From NCBI GenBank assembly GCA_013365325.1, contig JABVXV010000013.1:116579-180578 (forward strand): a stretch of 64,000 nucleotides of DNA, written 5' to 3'. The notes under the pieces are model-generated. The model was not told the origin of the DNA. It saw only the letters and a program-made list of their open reading frames with translations, and did no database searches. Positions within the stretch are counted from its first letter, which is position 1. Every line of letters starts with the position of its first letter. The translations under genes were made by a program, and so were the position numbers. Shown in pieces: positions 48,308 to 60,900 of the stretch. Source of the stretch: Dipetalonema caudispina. Its lineage: Eukaryota; Nematoda; Chromadorea; Rhabditida; Onchocercidae.

Positions 48308-51300
48308 TCAAAAAGACCGGTAAAATATTACAAAACTGTTAATGAAGATACCTGCTACTGCTGCAACAACCGAATCCTCAAGAAATATACGATAAGCATT
48401 TCTGAGAGAACTATCAGTATCATAATGTTCATCTTCATCTCCCTCTGGCTTCATATTATCACTACTTGATTCACTGCTTCCAGTATTTTCACTCTGTAGT
48501 TTTCTCGGTAACTTCATAGAAAGCCTTTCTTCCCCACTATCATGTTCTGATAAGGGTGAGGGATCTATGCAACTGTTTGTATCGTTTTTCTCGAATGCAA
48601 CCATTGGTATTAGGCTTTTAATATTCATGGGTTTCTGATTCTTTACAAAGAGATGAGGGAAACCAAATCGAGGATGGCCGTCACCTGCAATTAGCAGTTT
48701 AAAAAATGAGTTATAGATCATATTTTGAGTACACATGGAATAGCTAATTTCAGGATTCGTTTTACAAGCCTAAGAACCGCCAAACACTTTGGAACTAGTT
48801 GATTCATCATTACATTAAATTTCTGCGCCACAATAGCATCATTCGGTGAAGAGAAGCATAGATTAGTGTGAGTTTGCTAAATTTCCGAAGTGATTCTACA
48901 AAGGCAACCGCCAAGAAAGATACCTCAGAATACAAGTTTATTTGAACTGCATGAGAAGTTTGAGTAATATAAAAATACAAAGAAATAAACAAACGATGAA
49001 AAACAGCAACCTTGCTTTTGGGTCCTTTGCCTAATTTCGAAGGATGGTAAAATTTGATTGTTTTTCAAATCCGATTGTTCTGATGAATAACTGACCGCTT
49101 CGTCGCTACAAAAACGTTTGACAGAACAAGGTGTGAATCGTTTGGAACCATTTTGGAACGGATTCACATAACTCTGTTTAGTTGAGGCCTTGCTAACTTC
49201 ATTTCCGGAAGTTTCAGAGATTGTTTTACCTGACGCTTCAGAAACATCGATAATGCGCAGTTCTTGCACTGTCTCAGAAGAAATTACTTCATGGTCATCA
49301 GTGGGCTGGGGATGAACTTCTTTCAAGCAATCAGCCGGCGAATTTAATGGACGTTTCATGATTTTCTCCAGTTCAATGGCATCTTCTTTGCTCATCATAT
49401 TTTTCTACAATGAAACCCACATTTTTCAAAAAAACAGGTGGAAGTAGAGAAGAATGAAATACTTCGCTAGACAAATTTCAATTCCCGCAAAATGCAAACA
49501 ATCTTTTAATTCCTTCTATTCAGTGGAATGAGGATGAAAAATCGGCACGATTTCCTCTCTATGTTATTACAAAGTCATACTAAAAGTATCTTTGCATCAT
49601 CTCTTTTTTATAGAAAAAAAAAGAAAAATCACCATCCTGAAATGATCCTCAAGCGCTCTTAGAAAACGACTCAGTTTCGGATCTCGAAATGGGAATGTTT
49701 CGATATCCTGCTCTGACATACAAGCCAGATCGCCAACAGTTGCAACACCGCGTGACTTCATTAGAGATCGCAAAGCAAGGGAACTGAAAATGATATTTCA
49801 AATTTAATTCATATTAGGAATTACTACTCCATTAACCTGGCGAAGTTTTATTTTTAGCTACGATTTTTTTTACAAAATATCCTCTAATCGTTACAGCTAA
49901 AAAGAAATTTTATTACATGTATAAGGAGTAGTACCTCATTGCTGGAGCTAATTTGAGATATATCTGTGGCGGAATCAATTCCTCCGATCCGACTAGTGTC
50001 GGGAAAACTGCATCAGCAGGATTTTTGTTGGTGGGTAGTATAGGTGGTCGCTTTGAAGGTGAAGTCTGTTCGGAACGGTTACCAAGCTAGAGAGAATTCT
50101 TGTGAAAATGCTTATTAAGAATTAAAGAAAGAATTCTTGTAAATTCATTCCTTCTAGTCCCAGACACTTCATTTGTTCTTGGCATACTTCGTATTACTTG
50201 AATCTTCCTATTATTAAAACAAAAAGCAAAGATTTCCGCCACCCATTAAACTAAATCAAGCTGTTCTTCCATTGAGCAAAATTTGAAGGGTAATATTTAG
50301 TAGTGTATTTTTTAAAGATTTAAGTTCCGAGATTAATGTAATTAGTGAAAAATGTGTCAGGAATTTGGAAATGCACATATTGCAAAAGTACCGGTAATCC
50401 AGAAAACAACGAGTTTTTGGGACGTCGGAAAATTTTTCTGCGCGGAAGACCATAAATGTCGTCATCGTCTAGAGTTGACGCATCGAAATGAACACGTTTG
50501 CACTTAACAATATCTCATTATTCAATAAAAAACTGATTGGTCAATCAGTGCAGTATAGCTCAGACAATTCGGTCATATCATGGCTTCGGACATGACCTCT
50601 TGAAAAAGAATCACATCTAGGCATAATACTATTATGCTAAATCTATCGTCTACGTCCTCTTAGCGGCTGCTTAATTATACATCGACAAAATCGTTTAGAA
50701 ATGAAACTGGCCAAGGAATTCCTTTCCGATAGTCAAATCTTTCTAGTTCCACGTCTCAAAAAAATTTTTTTCCAAATCCGAAATTACTTTTTTTGCACTG
50801 GCTGTAAAGAATTTGATCGCCGGACACATTGCTCTTCTTCCACACTTTTTCAAAATACTATTTGGTGTTCTCATTGGTTTATCTGCATCCTCCTTCGGAC
50901 TCATACTTTGCAAATGTGATTCTACGATATCCTGAAGCTTAAGGGAAATTTTCTTGCATTTCGAATTTAGATTCAAAATTTGAATTCCTTGAATATTAAT
51001 GTGGCAAAGTTCTCCCATAATTAAAATCCAAATAAATCTTCGTAATGAGGCCAAAGATGGTCAGATATCAAAAGAAGAAAACAATGATCTGAACTTTCCC
51101 ATTAACGCGAAGACAGAAGTTTCTAAATTCTATAAGGTAAAACAGCAGAAAAAATTACAGGGGTTTTACACCTTATCGAAAGTGTCGGCTCTTCCAAAAC
51201 TTCCTGCTCCATATTCCTCATATGTTCATCTAACAAAATGATAGCCAATTCACCACTGTCTTCTTTTTTAGCACCGATTTGGCTTTGAAGATCTAAAATG

Positions 51301-54300
51301 CTCGATCAGTTTTTAAGATCGTGCAAGTTCCACAACAACAGCGGCAAAATACTTACCTTACTCATAAAGATTACTCTTCTTAAATAAAAGCTTCTCTGTT
51401 GATTGTTTTATTATTATTGTAAATACGAAAAAATAGGATTTCCAATAGTTAAAAATGTAGAATATTGAAGAATGAAATGAGGTATAATACCTTAACTGGA
51501 TTATTTCTCATTAAATAGTAGTTTACACGGTAACATGGATATAAACTTCTTGATATTAAACTTATTTAGATTTGTGATACTGAAGTGCTAAAAAAAAAAT
51601 GATAAGATAGAAAATACAGTGAAGATAAAAATATGGGTGAATTTTGTAAAATACTGACCAGACGAATCATTTCTGTGCAGTTCGTCAAATTTCACGGTTT
51701 GATCATCCTGCGTGTCCTAAAAAGTCGTTAAAGTTAAATGAAACTTTGGATTAAGAAAATAGAAGAAAACTTGGAAAATCATTAGAATGAAATTTAGTCT
51801 CAGATCGGAGTAAAACCCGCATTAAATTCACAAACGTTGTCGCAACCTTTTTAATACACTACATAATGGAAATATTCATAGACCAAACCTCTTTTATAGT
51901 GGTTTTGCTAACATTACTGCCACCATCATCCATGTCATCTCCATAATTATTATTTTTGTTAATATTTCCAGTGAGCGGATCCTGATTTTTAGACTGAACA
52001 GAGATGGTTGAAGTTGCTGAACAATTATATTTAGTATCACGTTTTTTTACAGATGATCCTGTTTCTGAAGCTTTCATTGTTGATGAGCTGAAATATGGTT
52101 CTTATTCGCGAATTTACATTTCGTTAATATAAATCATTCCAAATACAGATGACCAATTCAAACTTAGAAATGCTATTAGGTGCTTCCTTCGCCATCTTCA
52201 CTTTATCTTAATTCAAGAACTCCATTTTCAATTTTCGTCATGTAAACACATGGTCAGCTATGTTATAACACTCACATTCTATCTTTGGAAACTACATATG
52301 TTCAGAACAAACAAACTTCTCTTGTGAAGAATTATCAGTATATCCCGGTGGGATACGTGCTGCCAAGTCGATTGATTGACTTTCTTCAGCAAAACATAGC
52401 AAGCTATCACTGAAACAAACAAATGTTATTTAAGAGTTGATTTTTCTACAATTTGTAGTTGGCATGTACAGTTGCCCAACCTCCGTTCCATTAGTTTTTC
52501 TTTCTGATGATCAGTTAATTGCATTTTTCTCGTGGAATGTGGCATATCAATCACTACGTATTCTTCCATACTTTCATCCTTTACATGTTTCAGCATCCCG
52601 CACTTTGAAACTGAAGGTTGTGTATTCTTCAAGGGCGACTGCTTAAAATTCTGTAAAGAAAAAGAAGTTTAAATCACCTCAAAGCTTTAATTTCTTTAAT
52701 TTTTTGCAAGTTTTGATCTGCCTATTTATTCAAACAATATTCAAGTGAAAAATTCCATTGCATATAATAAGTCAACACTCTATCTTAAATGTATCTATTG
52801 GGACTTAAAACCATAATGTTTGCGTTAGTGAATCGGGTTATGCAAACAAGCAGAATAAGCAACAAGATGAACGTTGTTGGCAGCATAAATTTAAGTATAT
52901 GAAGGAAAATAATAATTTGAAGAAAATAAGAAGTATAACATGGACTGGTACAATTCTAAACTGAACGGTAACGGCTCAAACGTAACACAGACAAAGGAAA
53001 GAGATTGCGAAATGCTTTTAATTGCATAACTCTGATTTTCTGACTTACATTTTTATTTACAGTGTCGTTACTCTTATCCACGGACAAGTCAAAATTTGTG
53101 CTATAAGATACAGATGCCTTTGAATCATTCAGTGCTGAAAAATCTTGCTGTTCCGAAACGAAGCTTATCGATGCACATTTCGCCTGCTCCAAAGCAGTGC
53201 TGAAGTATAAATAAGAAAAATAATTGGACAAATAATTTTCTGGTGCTTGTAATTTCAATCTACTCTGCTCAGCAGAAATATATTTTAATCAGTCATTTCT
53301 AAAAATGACTGGTCTTAAAGTATCTAAACTGTCTTTGTTATACTTTTTATTTCCAAAGGCATCATGAAGATAATTCAAAAATCTTGAAAAATATTTGTAC
53401 GGAAGAGTGTGCCATCCAGGATAACTGTAAATTGAAATGAAAGAGTAGGAAAAGTAATCAAATCATCGGCAGGAAAACTACTTTTCATTATAAACAATTC
53501 TAAGATGAGAAAAAAACAAGTCATTGGAGAGAAGAGACATGAAAATGATGCAGAAAAATTAGTAGAAAGCTGCATTTCTTTAGAAACAAGGACTAAGAAC
53601 AAGCAACCAAAGAAGTGCGAAACGATTCGATTCGTCAAGTAAATCTCAGACGAAAACTAACCTTAATTCATCTAAAACATTGAGATGACTTGCACGGCCA
53701 AATGTTTGTTGCCAGAAACTGACAAGACAGTGACGTAAGCGTGGTAGGCGCAATCCATTAATGAAAACTGGCTCTAACTGACTGAGTAATGAAGTGTCGT
53801 ATGGTCCCGAATAATGCTTCTTCAGAGTAGTCAGAGCTGTTTTCACCAGCACGACAACCTCAAAAATTGTTAAAATTTTTGGAAACAACCTAGATCAAAA
53901 TCAGTAATTGGCTAGTAAGAATCAATAAAGTAGTTCAAATATTAATGTGAAATATTGAGATACTACTGAACGCCAAGTTCCAGATTTCCAACTTTAAAGG
54001 AATTTCCGTTAAGTATGTTAGTTCCATGAGTATGAAATTTCAGTTTCTTGAAACTCCATGCCAAGTCAAAAATTTCACTAACATTTGTTTGACTTTTGCA
54101 AAATATTCGACAACTTTTTTCCGTCACCAACGCAAGGCAACTGCTCATGAATTCAGACAAAGCACCAACAACGAATAAAATGTGTGCCGGTTTGGTCATG
54201 AGAGCTACTAAGCTTGTCGCTCCCTCCAAAATGTTTAATACGGATTTAGACATCAATTCAAGAACGATACCCTAAAAGAAATATTATAAGGGATTAAAGA

Positions 54301-56096
54301 AATTTTTACAAAACCGAATTTTTGAAGGAATTAACAGTGGAAGCTTGCATCAAATCTTGGATGGCAATTAGTTTCTGAAAGAATTTCGAAATTATAATGT
54401 CAGTTCTGTTTCGAGAACATCGAGACAAAATATTTACTGAGGTACTGGACTTACAGTTTGCTTATCAGCATGCTTGAGAAGCGTTTCAAGTGAATGCTTT
54501 CGTATTTCGATTAGTAATTTGCAGAAACTATCAAGAACGTTTCCCTTTCCGGACAAATCGAAGTCTGAAAACAAGCATTATTATTATTGTCGTTTTCCAT
54601 ATCCCATGCCCTTAAATTCCTTAACCCATGTGTAATCTTAGAAATTTGGTAAAGTTCTTCAGGGAACAAAAGTTCATTGCAAGGATAATTTAATGTTAAC
54701 CTTTTCTTAAAAGCACATTAAAAAAACGCTGAGTTAATCGGATCTTCGTGAAATAAAATTGAAACAAAATCAAGAAAATAAAAATATGGAATAAAAGCAA
54801 GAGCGGACCTCCGACAAAAACGTCATTAAGAATATCATAATTAAAGTATTCAATTTGAACCCGAATTATTTGCGAATAAATAAAAAGTAGCCGACAATCC
54901 ATCTGAAAAGAATCAAAGATTTATAACACGGATGATACTGCAAATTTCCGGAAGGATTGTAGAGTGATGTGCCCTGAGAAGTTAAGCTACCCAATATTTT
55001 ATACATTTGAAATCCATTTAATCAAGAAGCGAAAAAAGACTGCATAAAATACCAAACAAATGCTGTAGTATATAAATAAACATGATCTCACTTCTTACAG
55101 TTGTGTTTAAAGATTTAACAAAGCGGATAAATTTTGTTTCATGAATAAATAAATTTAAAATATCATTCAAAACCTTTTCGCATGCAATTATTTGGTTTAT
55201 TTGATTAGCTAAATTAATAACAAATGTGCAGCATCGAATGGAATCCTGAGAACAAGCTTCGACGACAGCATCATAAATATTTTCCCAAGCTTCAAATACG
55301 CGTATCATAGCTCGCTAAAGTAAAACGAACATGATTTGATTATGAAAACGTCACATATGTGATTAAGAAAGCGAAACATACTGAATTTCCAAAAGGAATT
55401 ATTTCCGATGACATTACTTCCTGGAAGATAGTTATTGCTTTTTTATAAAGGTACATCAAATTACTTGAAAGATAGAAAACTTACCGGTCTCACGGAAAAC
55501 TCATCTTTTACCCTGATCTTTACAGGAGCCAATAAAATTGTTTCAGCTAATTGAAGATACGCTTCGGATCTTATTTCGTCATCCTGAATAATCCTCTTTA
55601 GTTCAATATCAATTTTAAGATAACCAAGACACAAGCTACACATCTACAGTCATAACACTGCAACTATAATGTGCAAAGTCACAGCAATAGATTATTATTA
55701 AAAATATTCCGATGTTATGCTGACTTGAGACACTGATTTAAATAAGCAGTTAATGTTTTATTTATGCTATGAAAAGGAACAAAGAAGTATAAAAAGGAGA
55801 AAAAATCACCGTCAAATGGCAAAAACTATCAGCAATTTTCATCCAAAAAGTAGTCACTTCTTCCCATGTTTTCAGATTTTTGAGCATATCAACAGATACT
55901 TGATTGAATAAGTCAACTCTGTCTTTGCTATTAGATTCATTATTCACAATGGAAGCCCTATTCTCTGACTTATATCGACTGAAAAAGATAATTAAGTTGG
56001 TTTTGTTGTCTTAAATTATTTAATCTATTTTCTTATATTTGTAAAATATATTTTGCCTACAGGACTTCATCATTACAGCCTGCCCATTTGAATCAT
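48308..56096 (-). CDS. rif-1: RIF1 homologue (replication timing / PP1-recruiting protein)
   Basis: Minus-strand exons in matching phase: 56096-56077 (tentative start, MIQMGR), 55978-55810, 55643-55485, 55420-55382, 55314-55099, 54902-54809, 54564-54455, 54374-54336, 54271-53967, 53889-53662, 53199-53049, 52650-52481, 52409-52317, 52087-51889, 51716-51659, 51292-51172, 50905-50788 (start uncertain), 50502-50392, 50086-49935, 49783-49633, 49404-49011, 48684-48308; about 1,157 aa. The first part is alpha-helical and HEAT-like, ending with FWQQTFG. Then come LTDHQKEKLMERR, a disordered middle, PP1-docking SILK (50859-50848) and RVHF (50496-50485), and the conserved C-terminal domain (VATVGDLACMSEQDIETFPF). 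A Ser/Glu-rich tail follows. RIF1 recruits PP1 to chromatin, delaying replication origins, and acts in DNA repair. Family assignment is from motif order; the N-terminus is much shorter than in vertebrates. Confidence 0.87.
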
Positions 56097-56524
56097 TAGT
56101 GGCCTATCTTGGCCACTTTCTCGATCAACTCTACAACCGATATTTCTAATCTGAAATGGTTAGATAATTGAAAGAAAAACAATTAACTGGAAAACTCAAT
56201 TTATATGCTTATAACAGCGAGAAATAAAGAAAGTTCAAGAAAATTTTACTTTTGCTTGTTGGATTTTGCCATTCGAATTCTCCAAACTTTTTGTACCTGG
56301 AAAGAAAAATTAAAATTGAGGTAGACATTGACCTGATTCCTATATATCATTACTCCCGGTTTCTCTCAGACTCATCTCCCTTTCTGAAACCGTTAACGCG
56401 AAACCCATCCCCCCACATCTACCCAATAAAACACCCAGCAAAATTCAAATATCCAACGCAGCGCCATTTCTTTTTAATCATAATGAGAAAAGAGACACCA
56501 CCCACCGAAGAGTGGCTAAAAGAG

Positions 56525-56897
56525 AATAGGTTGGAATGGAATAGAATAGAGTAAGAGGGAATAGAATAGAGTAAGATGGATAGAACGGGATGGGATGGAA
56601 TAGAATAGAATAAGATGGATAAAATAGGATGGAATGGAATAGAATAGAACAAGATGGATAAAATGGGATGGAGTGGAATAGAATAGAGTAAGATGGATAA
56701 AATGGGATGGAATGGAATGGAATAGAATAAGATGGATAAAATGGAATGGAATGGAATAGAATAGAGTAAGATGGATAAAATGGGATGGAATGGAATGGAA
56801 TAGAATAGAATAAGATGGATAAAATGGGATGAAATGGAACAGAATAGAGTAGGATGGATCAAGTGGGATGGAATGGAATAGAATAGAATAGGATGGT
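56525..56897. repeat. 39-bp minisatellite built from TRGAA pentamers
   Basis: About nine units with the core AAGATGGATAAAATGGGATGG followed by GGAATAGAATAGA-type pentamers. Core-to-core spacing is 39 bp at 56651, 56690, 56729 and 56768 and then 44 bp to 56812, so whole pentamers slip in and out. Because 39 is a multiple of 3, the minus strand stays open for 147 codons as a 13-residue Ile/Leu/Ser/Pro/Phe repeat. I regard that frame as non-coding. It begins about 430 bp upstream of the RIF1 start. Confidence 0.93.
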
Positions 56898-57320
56898 TTC
56901 GGGATGACGTGGTGGAATTTTAAAATGATATCGGCATGAAGGAGGTTGTAAGATGATATATTTGCAGTTGCTTTTAACCATTACCTATGTAGTTTCAAGG
57001 GTGTGGAAAGTGGACATTTGCGCGCTATGCATATTGCTCATTGTTTAGGCGATTTTCGCCCAATATCCTCTTACAATGTATGCCTTTTGGAAATTAAATT
57101 TGGTGATCGCAAACTTAACCAAATGATTAGGAATAGAAAATCTTAGATGCTAATATGGCTAAATGATGAAATTTCAAGTTAAAAAAGTGATGTGGATGTA
57201 ACTGTTGAAAATTTTAGCAGAAAAATACCCACTAAAGTTGTTTCTGTTCTAGTCATTAAGTCTAATTAGCAGCAAAAGCTAATAAAATCTTTTTACTAAA
57301 GAAAAATAATGTAATAGTAA

Positions 57321-57470
57321 GGCTTAAATGACATCCTAAACTTGTCATCTCTACGAAAAAGAAGGTGTATTGAATACCTGAATGAATTACTTAGTATTCA
57401 ACATGCAAGATATGAAATAATTGCAGTTATAATCGGAAAATGTTATTATTATCTTTGGTATTTTTCCGGA
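57321..57470 (-). repeat. Dispersed repeat, second copy (inverted)
   Basis: Reverse complement of 28496-28658 with scattered substitutions and one 15-base gap, so this family occurs at least twice in the window, 28.7 kb apart and in opposite orientation. Confidence 0.9.
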
Positions 57471-57898
57471 TCTCATCGTCTTTTAAAGTGAAATGTTGCA
57501 AAAAATGTCAAAAGAGTGGTTTTTTTTTTTTTTGTACCAAAGTAAATCATTTTATCCAAGCTACTAAATCCTTGAATAAAATGTCTTATTTCTTTTGATG
57601 TTATCATGATTTAATTGAAATATATTTCATCTCATATTCATTTCATCTAAGTGGTAAACTTTGAATTTACAAAACTATGATATTCCTTGAAATCAAAAAA
57701 CTTTAAAATATCTGTCATATGTTATAAATTGAAATTTTTATCCCTCTGAACTTTTATATAAAATTTTTTTTTTTTTAATCATGAGTATTGAAGAATAATA
57801 TATGGCTGACAGAAATGTTGAATATTTTAAAAGTGGCAATTATATTTTGCATGATTGGCCAAGCTTTATTAAATGGAAAGCTATTTTATTGGAATGCT

Positions 57899-57900
<2 letters not shown>

Positions 57901-57951
<51 letters not shown>
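57901..57951. repeat. T51 homopolymer
   Basis: The longest homopolymer in the window; its true length is uncertain because such runs are hard to sequence and assemble. Confidence 0.85.
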
Positions 57952-60900
57952 CATTCGTGAAGGAAATACCTGAATTTATAAGTTTTATGCATATTGCTTA
58001 TTTTTATTGGCTTTCAATCTCATAAATGATAAATACAGCTCTGAATTCCATTTATACTTATTCTTATTTTTCTATCACTAACTTTTATTGAAATAAATAG
58101 AGTATTATTACAATAATGATACATTTGGATAGTTATATCACAGTGATAGAGTTAGACATATCAGAATGGTACAGTGATACAATTAGATAGGTGTAACTAA
58201 AAAATTCTCTCCCACTACCCACAACTATCACGAAGTGTTCTGCTATAGTCCAAATTTCACAGCAATTGAAAGATGGCAAATATCGGTGATAGAGTCAAAT
58301 GAATCATCTAGTGTAACCGTAATTTGGACTGTAGGAGAACATTTTTCTTCGACAAATGATGGTTGGCTGACAATGCAGAAATCTGTCTCTCTCTCTCTCT
58401 CTCTCTAAAGGTTATCACGAAGGAGAGAGAAATAATTGTCACTTGCTATATTATTTGGTACGAAAATCAACTCGATTTGGGTTTCAATAAGGGTTCTTGT
58501 TTCAATAGCATGGGTAACGTACAATGTGGTGGAATTTTTTAACTTCATTTAAAAAAATGACAACTTTTAACTTAATAATAAAGATTGGTTGGATAGGACG
58601 GGAAAAAAAAAAAAAAAGATCTGTATTAATGTGTGATAATTTAAATTTGAAATTAATGAGATTAGATTGAAGATTTAATGAAAATTGATGATTTCAATTA
58701 AATTTAAATAGGTAAATACTATGAGATCGCAAATTATGTCAATTTTCTTGATTGTTTGAAATTTACTGAAACCCAAAACGTTTTTCTTCATACTACTACT
58801 ACTGTCCCTTTTATTGATTGCGCATTTGCTATCACTTTCTGATGTATTTGTATGTTTTCATTTCCTACCATTTTCTTTGCCACACATCATTTCCCGATAT
58901 TTGCATTTTTCAATTTACAAAAAAAAAGAAGGAATGAATTTTTAAGGTTATTGAAGAACGTTGTCTTGTCATATTTTCATTCAAACTTGTTTTTTTTTTT
59001 TTTTTTTTTTTGCTGAAATAATCATAGAAACTTATATACAAATCTCTTTATGGAACGATTTTTTTATAAATAATTATTTTTAAAATTAACTATACAAAAT
59101 GATTTCTTTTCTTTTATAGCATTATCATTGATCTATACCATTTGTTGAAATTTTTTTTTTTTTTGATCATATTCATTGATCGTGATCATTTATAACAGTG
59201 AAATGTCCGTCTTCTTTTTTTTTTTTCTTTTATTCAATAATTTTTGACATTTCAAATTTTTGTTAAAAGGCTATCAAATTTATGAAATTTTTTGTGATAT
59301 TATTGTCGATTATGATCATATTGCTTGGATGAAACTTAGGAAAATTGTTTTCACTTATATTTAAGGAAATTAGAATAATCCCTTACAATTCTGTAAAACA
59401 TACATTTCAGACTAGACACTTACCATTTTTTTCTTTTTTTTTTTTTTTTTTGCTTATTAGCTAATCAAATGAATGCTATTATCATTTCAATAAAATTAAA
59501 ATAACTTTCATTTTTTTTCTGTTACATTTCTTTTCAATTCTTATTTGAAATTTAATACAAAAAATGAAGAAGTACTTGGAAAAAAAAAACATTTATCTTT
59601 AAAATGAAAAGAATTTCATATCATTTCTTTCAATTTTATTTCATTTTATTAATTTTTAATTTACCATTTCGAAATCTTTTTTTGTTTTTTATCATTTACC
59701 AGATCTATTTGTAGTTTTTTTGATGTCACAAATGATTACATCAAGTCTGAACTTTATAAGTAACTTTTTCTAGAAGAAAGCCTAAAGGACACCCATAATC
59801 ACATTTCGTTATGCTAAAAGGAATAAGATGATAGAAGTTAATATTTACTATGAAAATTTTCCCTAAAGTGAATTTCACATTATTCGGTTTGAATTTTTCA
59901 ATTTTTCAATCTTTTTTTCCTTTCTATTAATTAGCTAAAAAATTTCACGTGAGTTTTTTTTTTTTTTAATTGTAATAAATATTAATTTTAATACTTTCAG
60001 CAAATGATCATAGCAAAAATTTTAAATTAGGTTCAGTTTAATTCTTATTTTTAATTGAAATCAACAAAATTTTAGAAATCTTCTTTAAAGTTTACCAATA
60101 AATACTTTTCATTTGTTTACAAAAAATTTTTCAAAATGCTTTACTATCGACTGTATGAATCACAAAAAAAAAAAAGAACTATTTTAATTTAATCTCATTT
60201 AGTTTAATTTAGTCATTACATCAATCATTCAAAGCAATATCTTTCATCTTATTCTTCGTTATACATATAATTTTCTTTTATTTATTTTTCGTCACTAAAT
60301 GCCATATACATTTCTATTTTTTAAAATTATTCTTTTTTTTTTTTTGTGAATTTTCTTTTCTTTTTTTTTTTTTTTGTCAAATAAGAATGACACATTTAAA
60401 TGAATAATCTGAAAGAATAGTTTCATGTCTTTATATCAGTTATTTTTTAAAATTTCCATCATGAAAAAAGGAATTATTGCTTGAAAATATTTTCATTTGC
60501 CTTTCGTAAAATTCCCTTCAGACTAATTTTTCATTGTTTTGAATGAAATGGAAAAGTTAAGACATTTGTCAATAGCATAGTGAAACAAATGTCATAAGAG
60601 AGCCTCGTTGATTAGATCAGATTGTTGGAGAAGCCTATTCAACTGATAAATATTAAAATATAGTAAGCTAAATGAGTAATAAGTATAGTAAGCTTAAATA
60701 AGAATATTTATCATTTTTTTTCAACATCATCAAATCATCGTACAAATATCCGATCATTACAAATTTAGCTCTTTTACTGAATCAATTTAAGTTTAAAAAA
60801 AAAAAAAAAAAAGCCTTCGTAGGAAAAGCTTTTGATATGATGTAGCAAATGAATGTGCATATTTTTCACGTATGTTTTGTGACGTTTCACGTTTATTGCG

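Noticed and set aside
56419..56862. 147-codon minus-strand open frame
   Set aside because: Runs through the 39-bp minisatellite; the product is a 13-residue Ile/Leu/Ser/Pro/Phe repeat that exists only because 39 is divisible by three.
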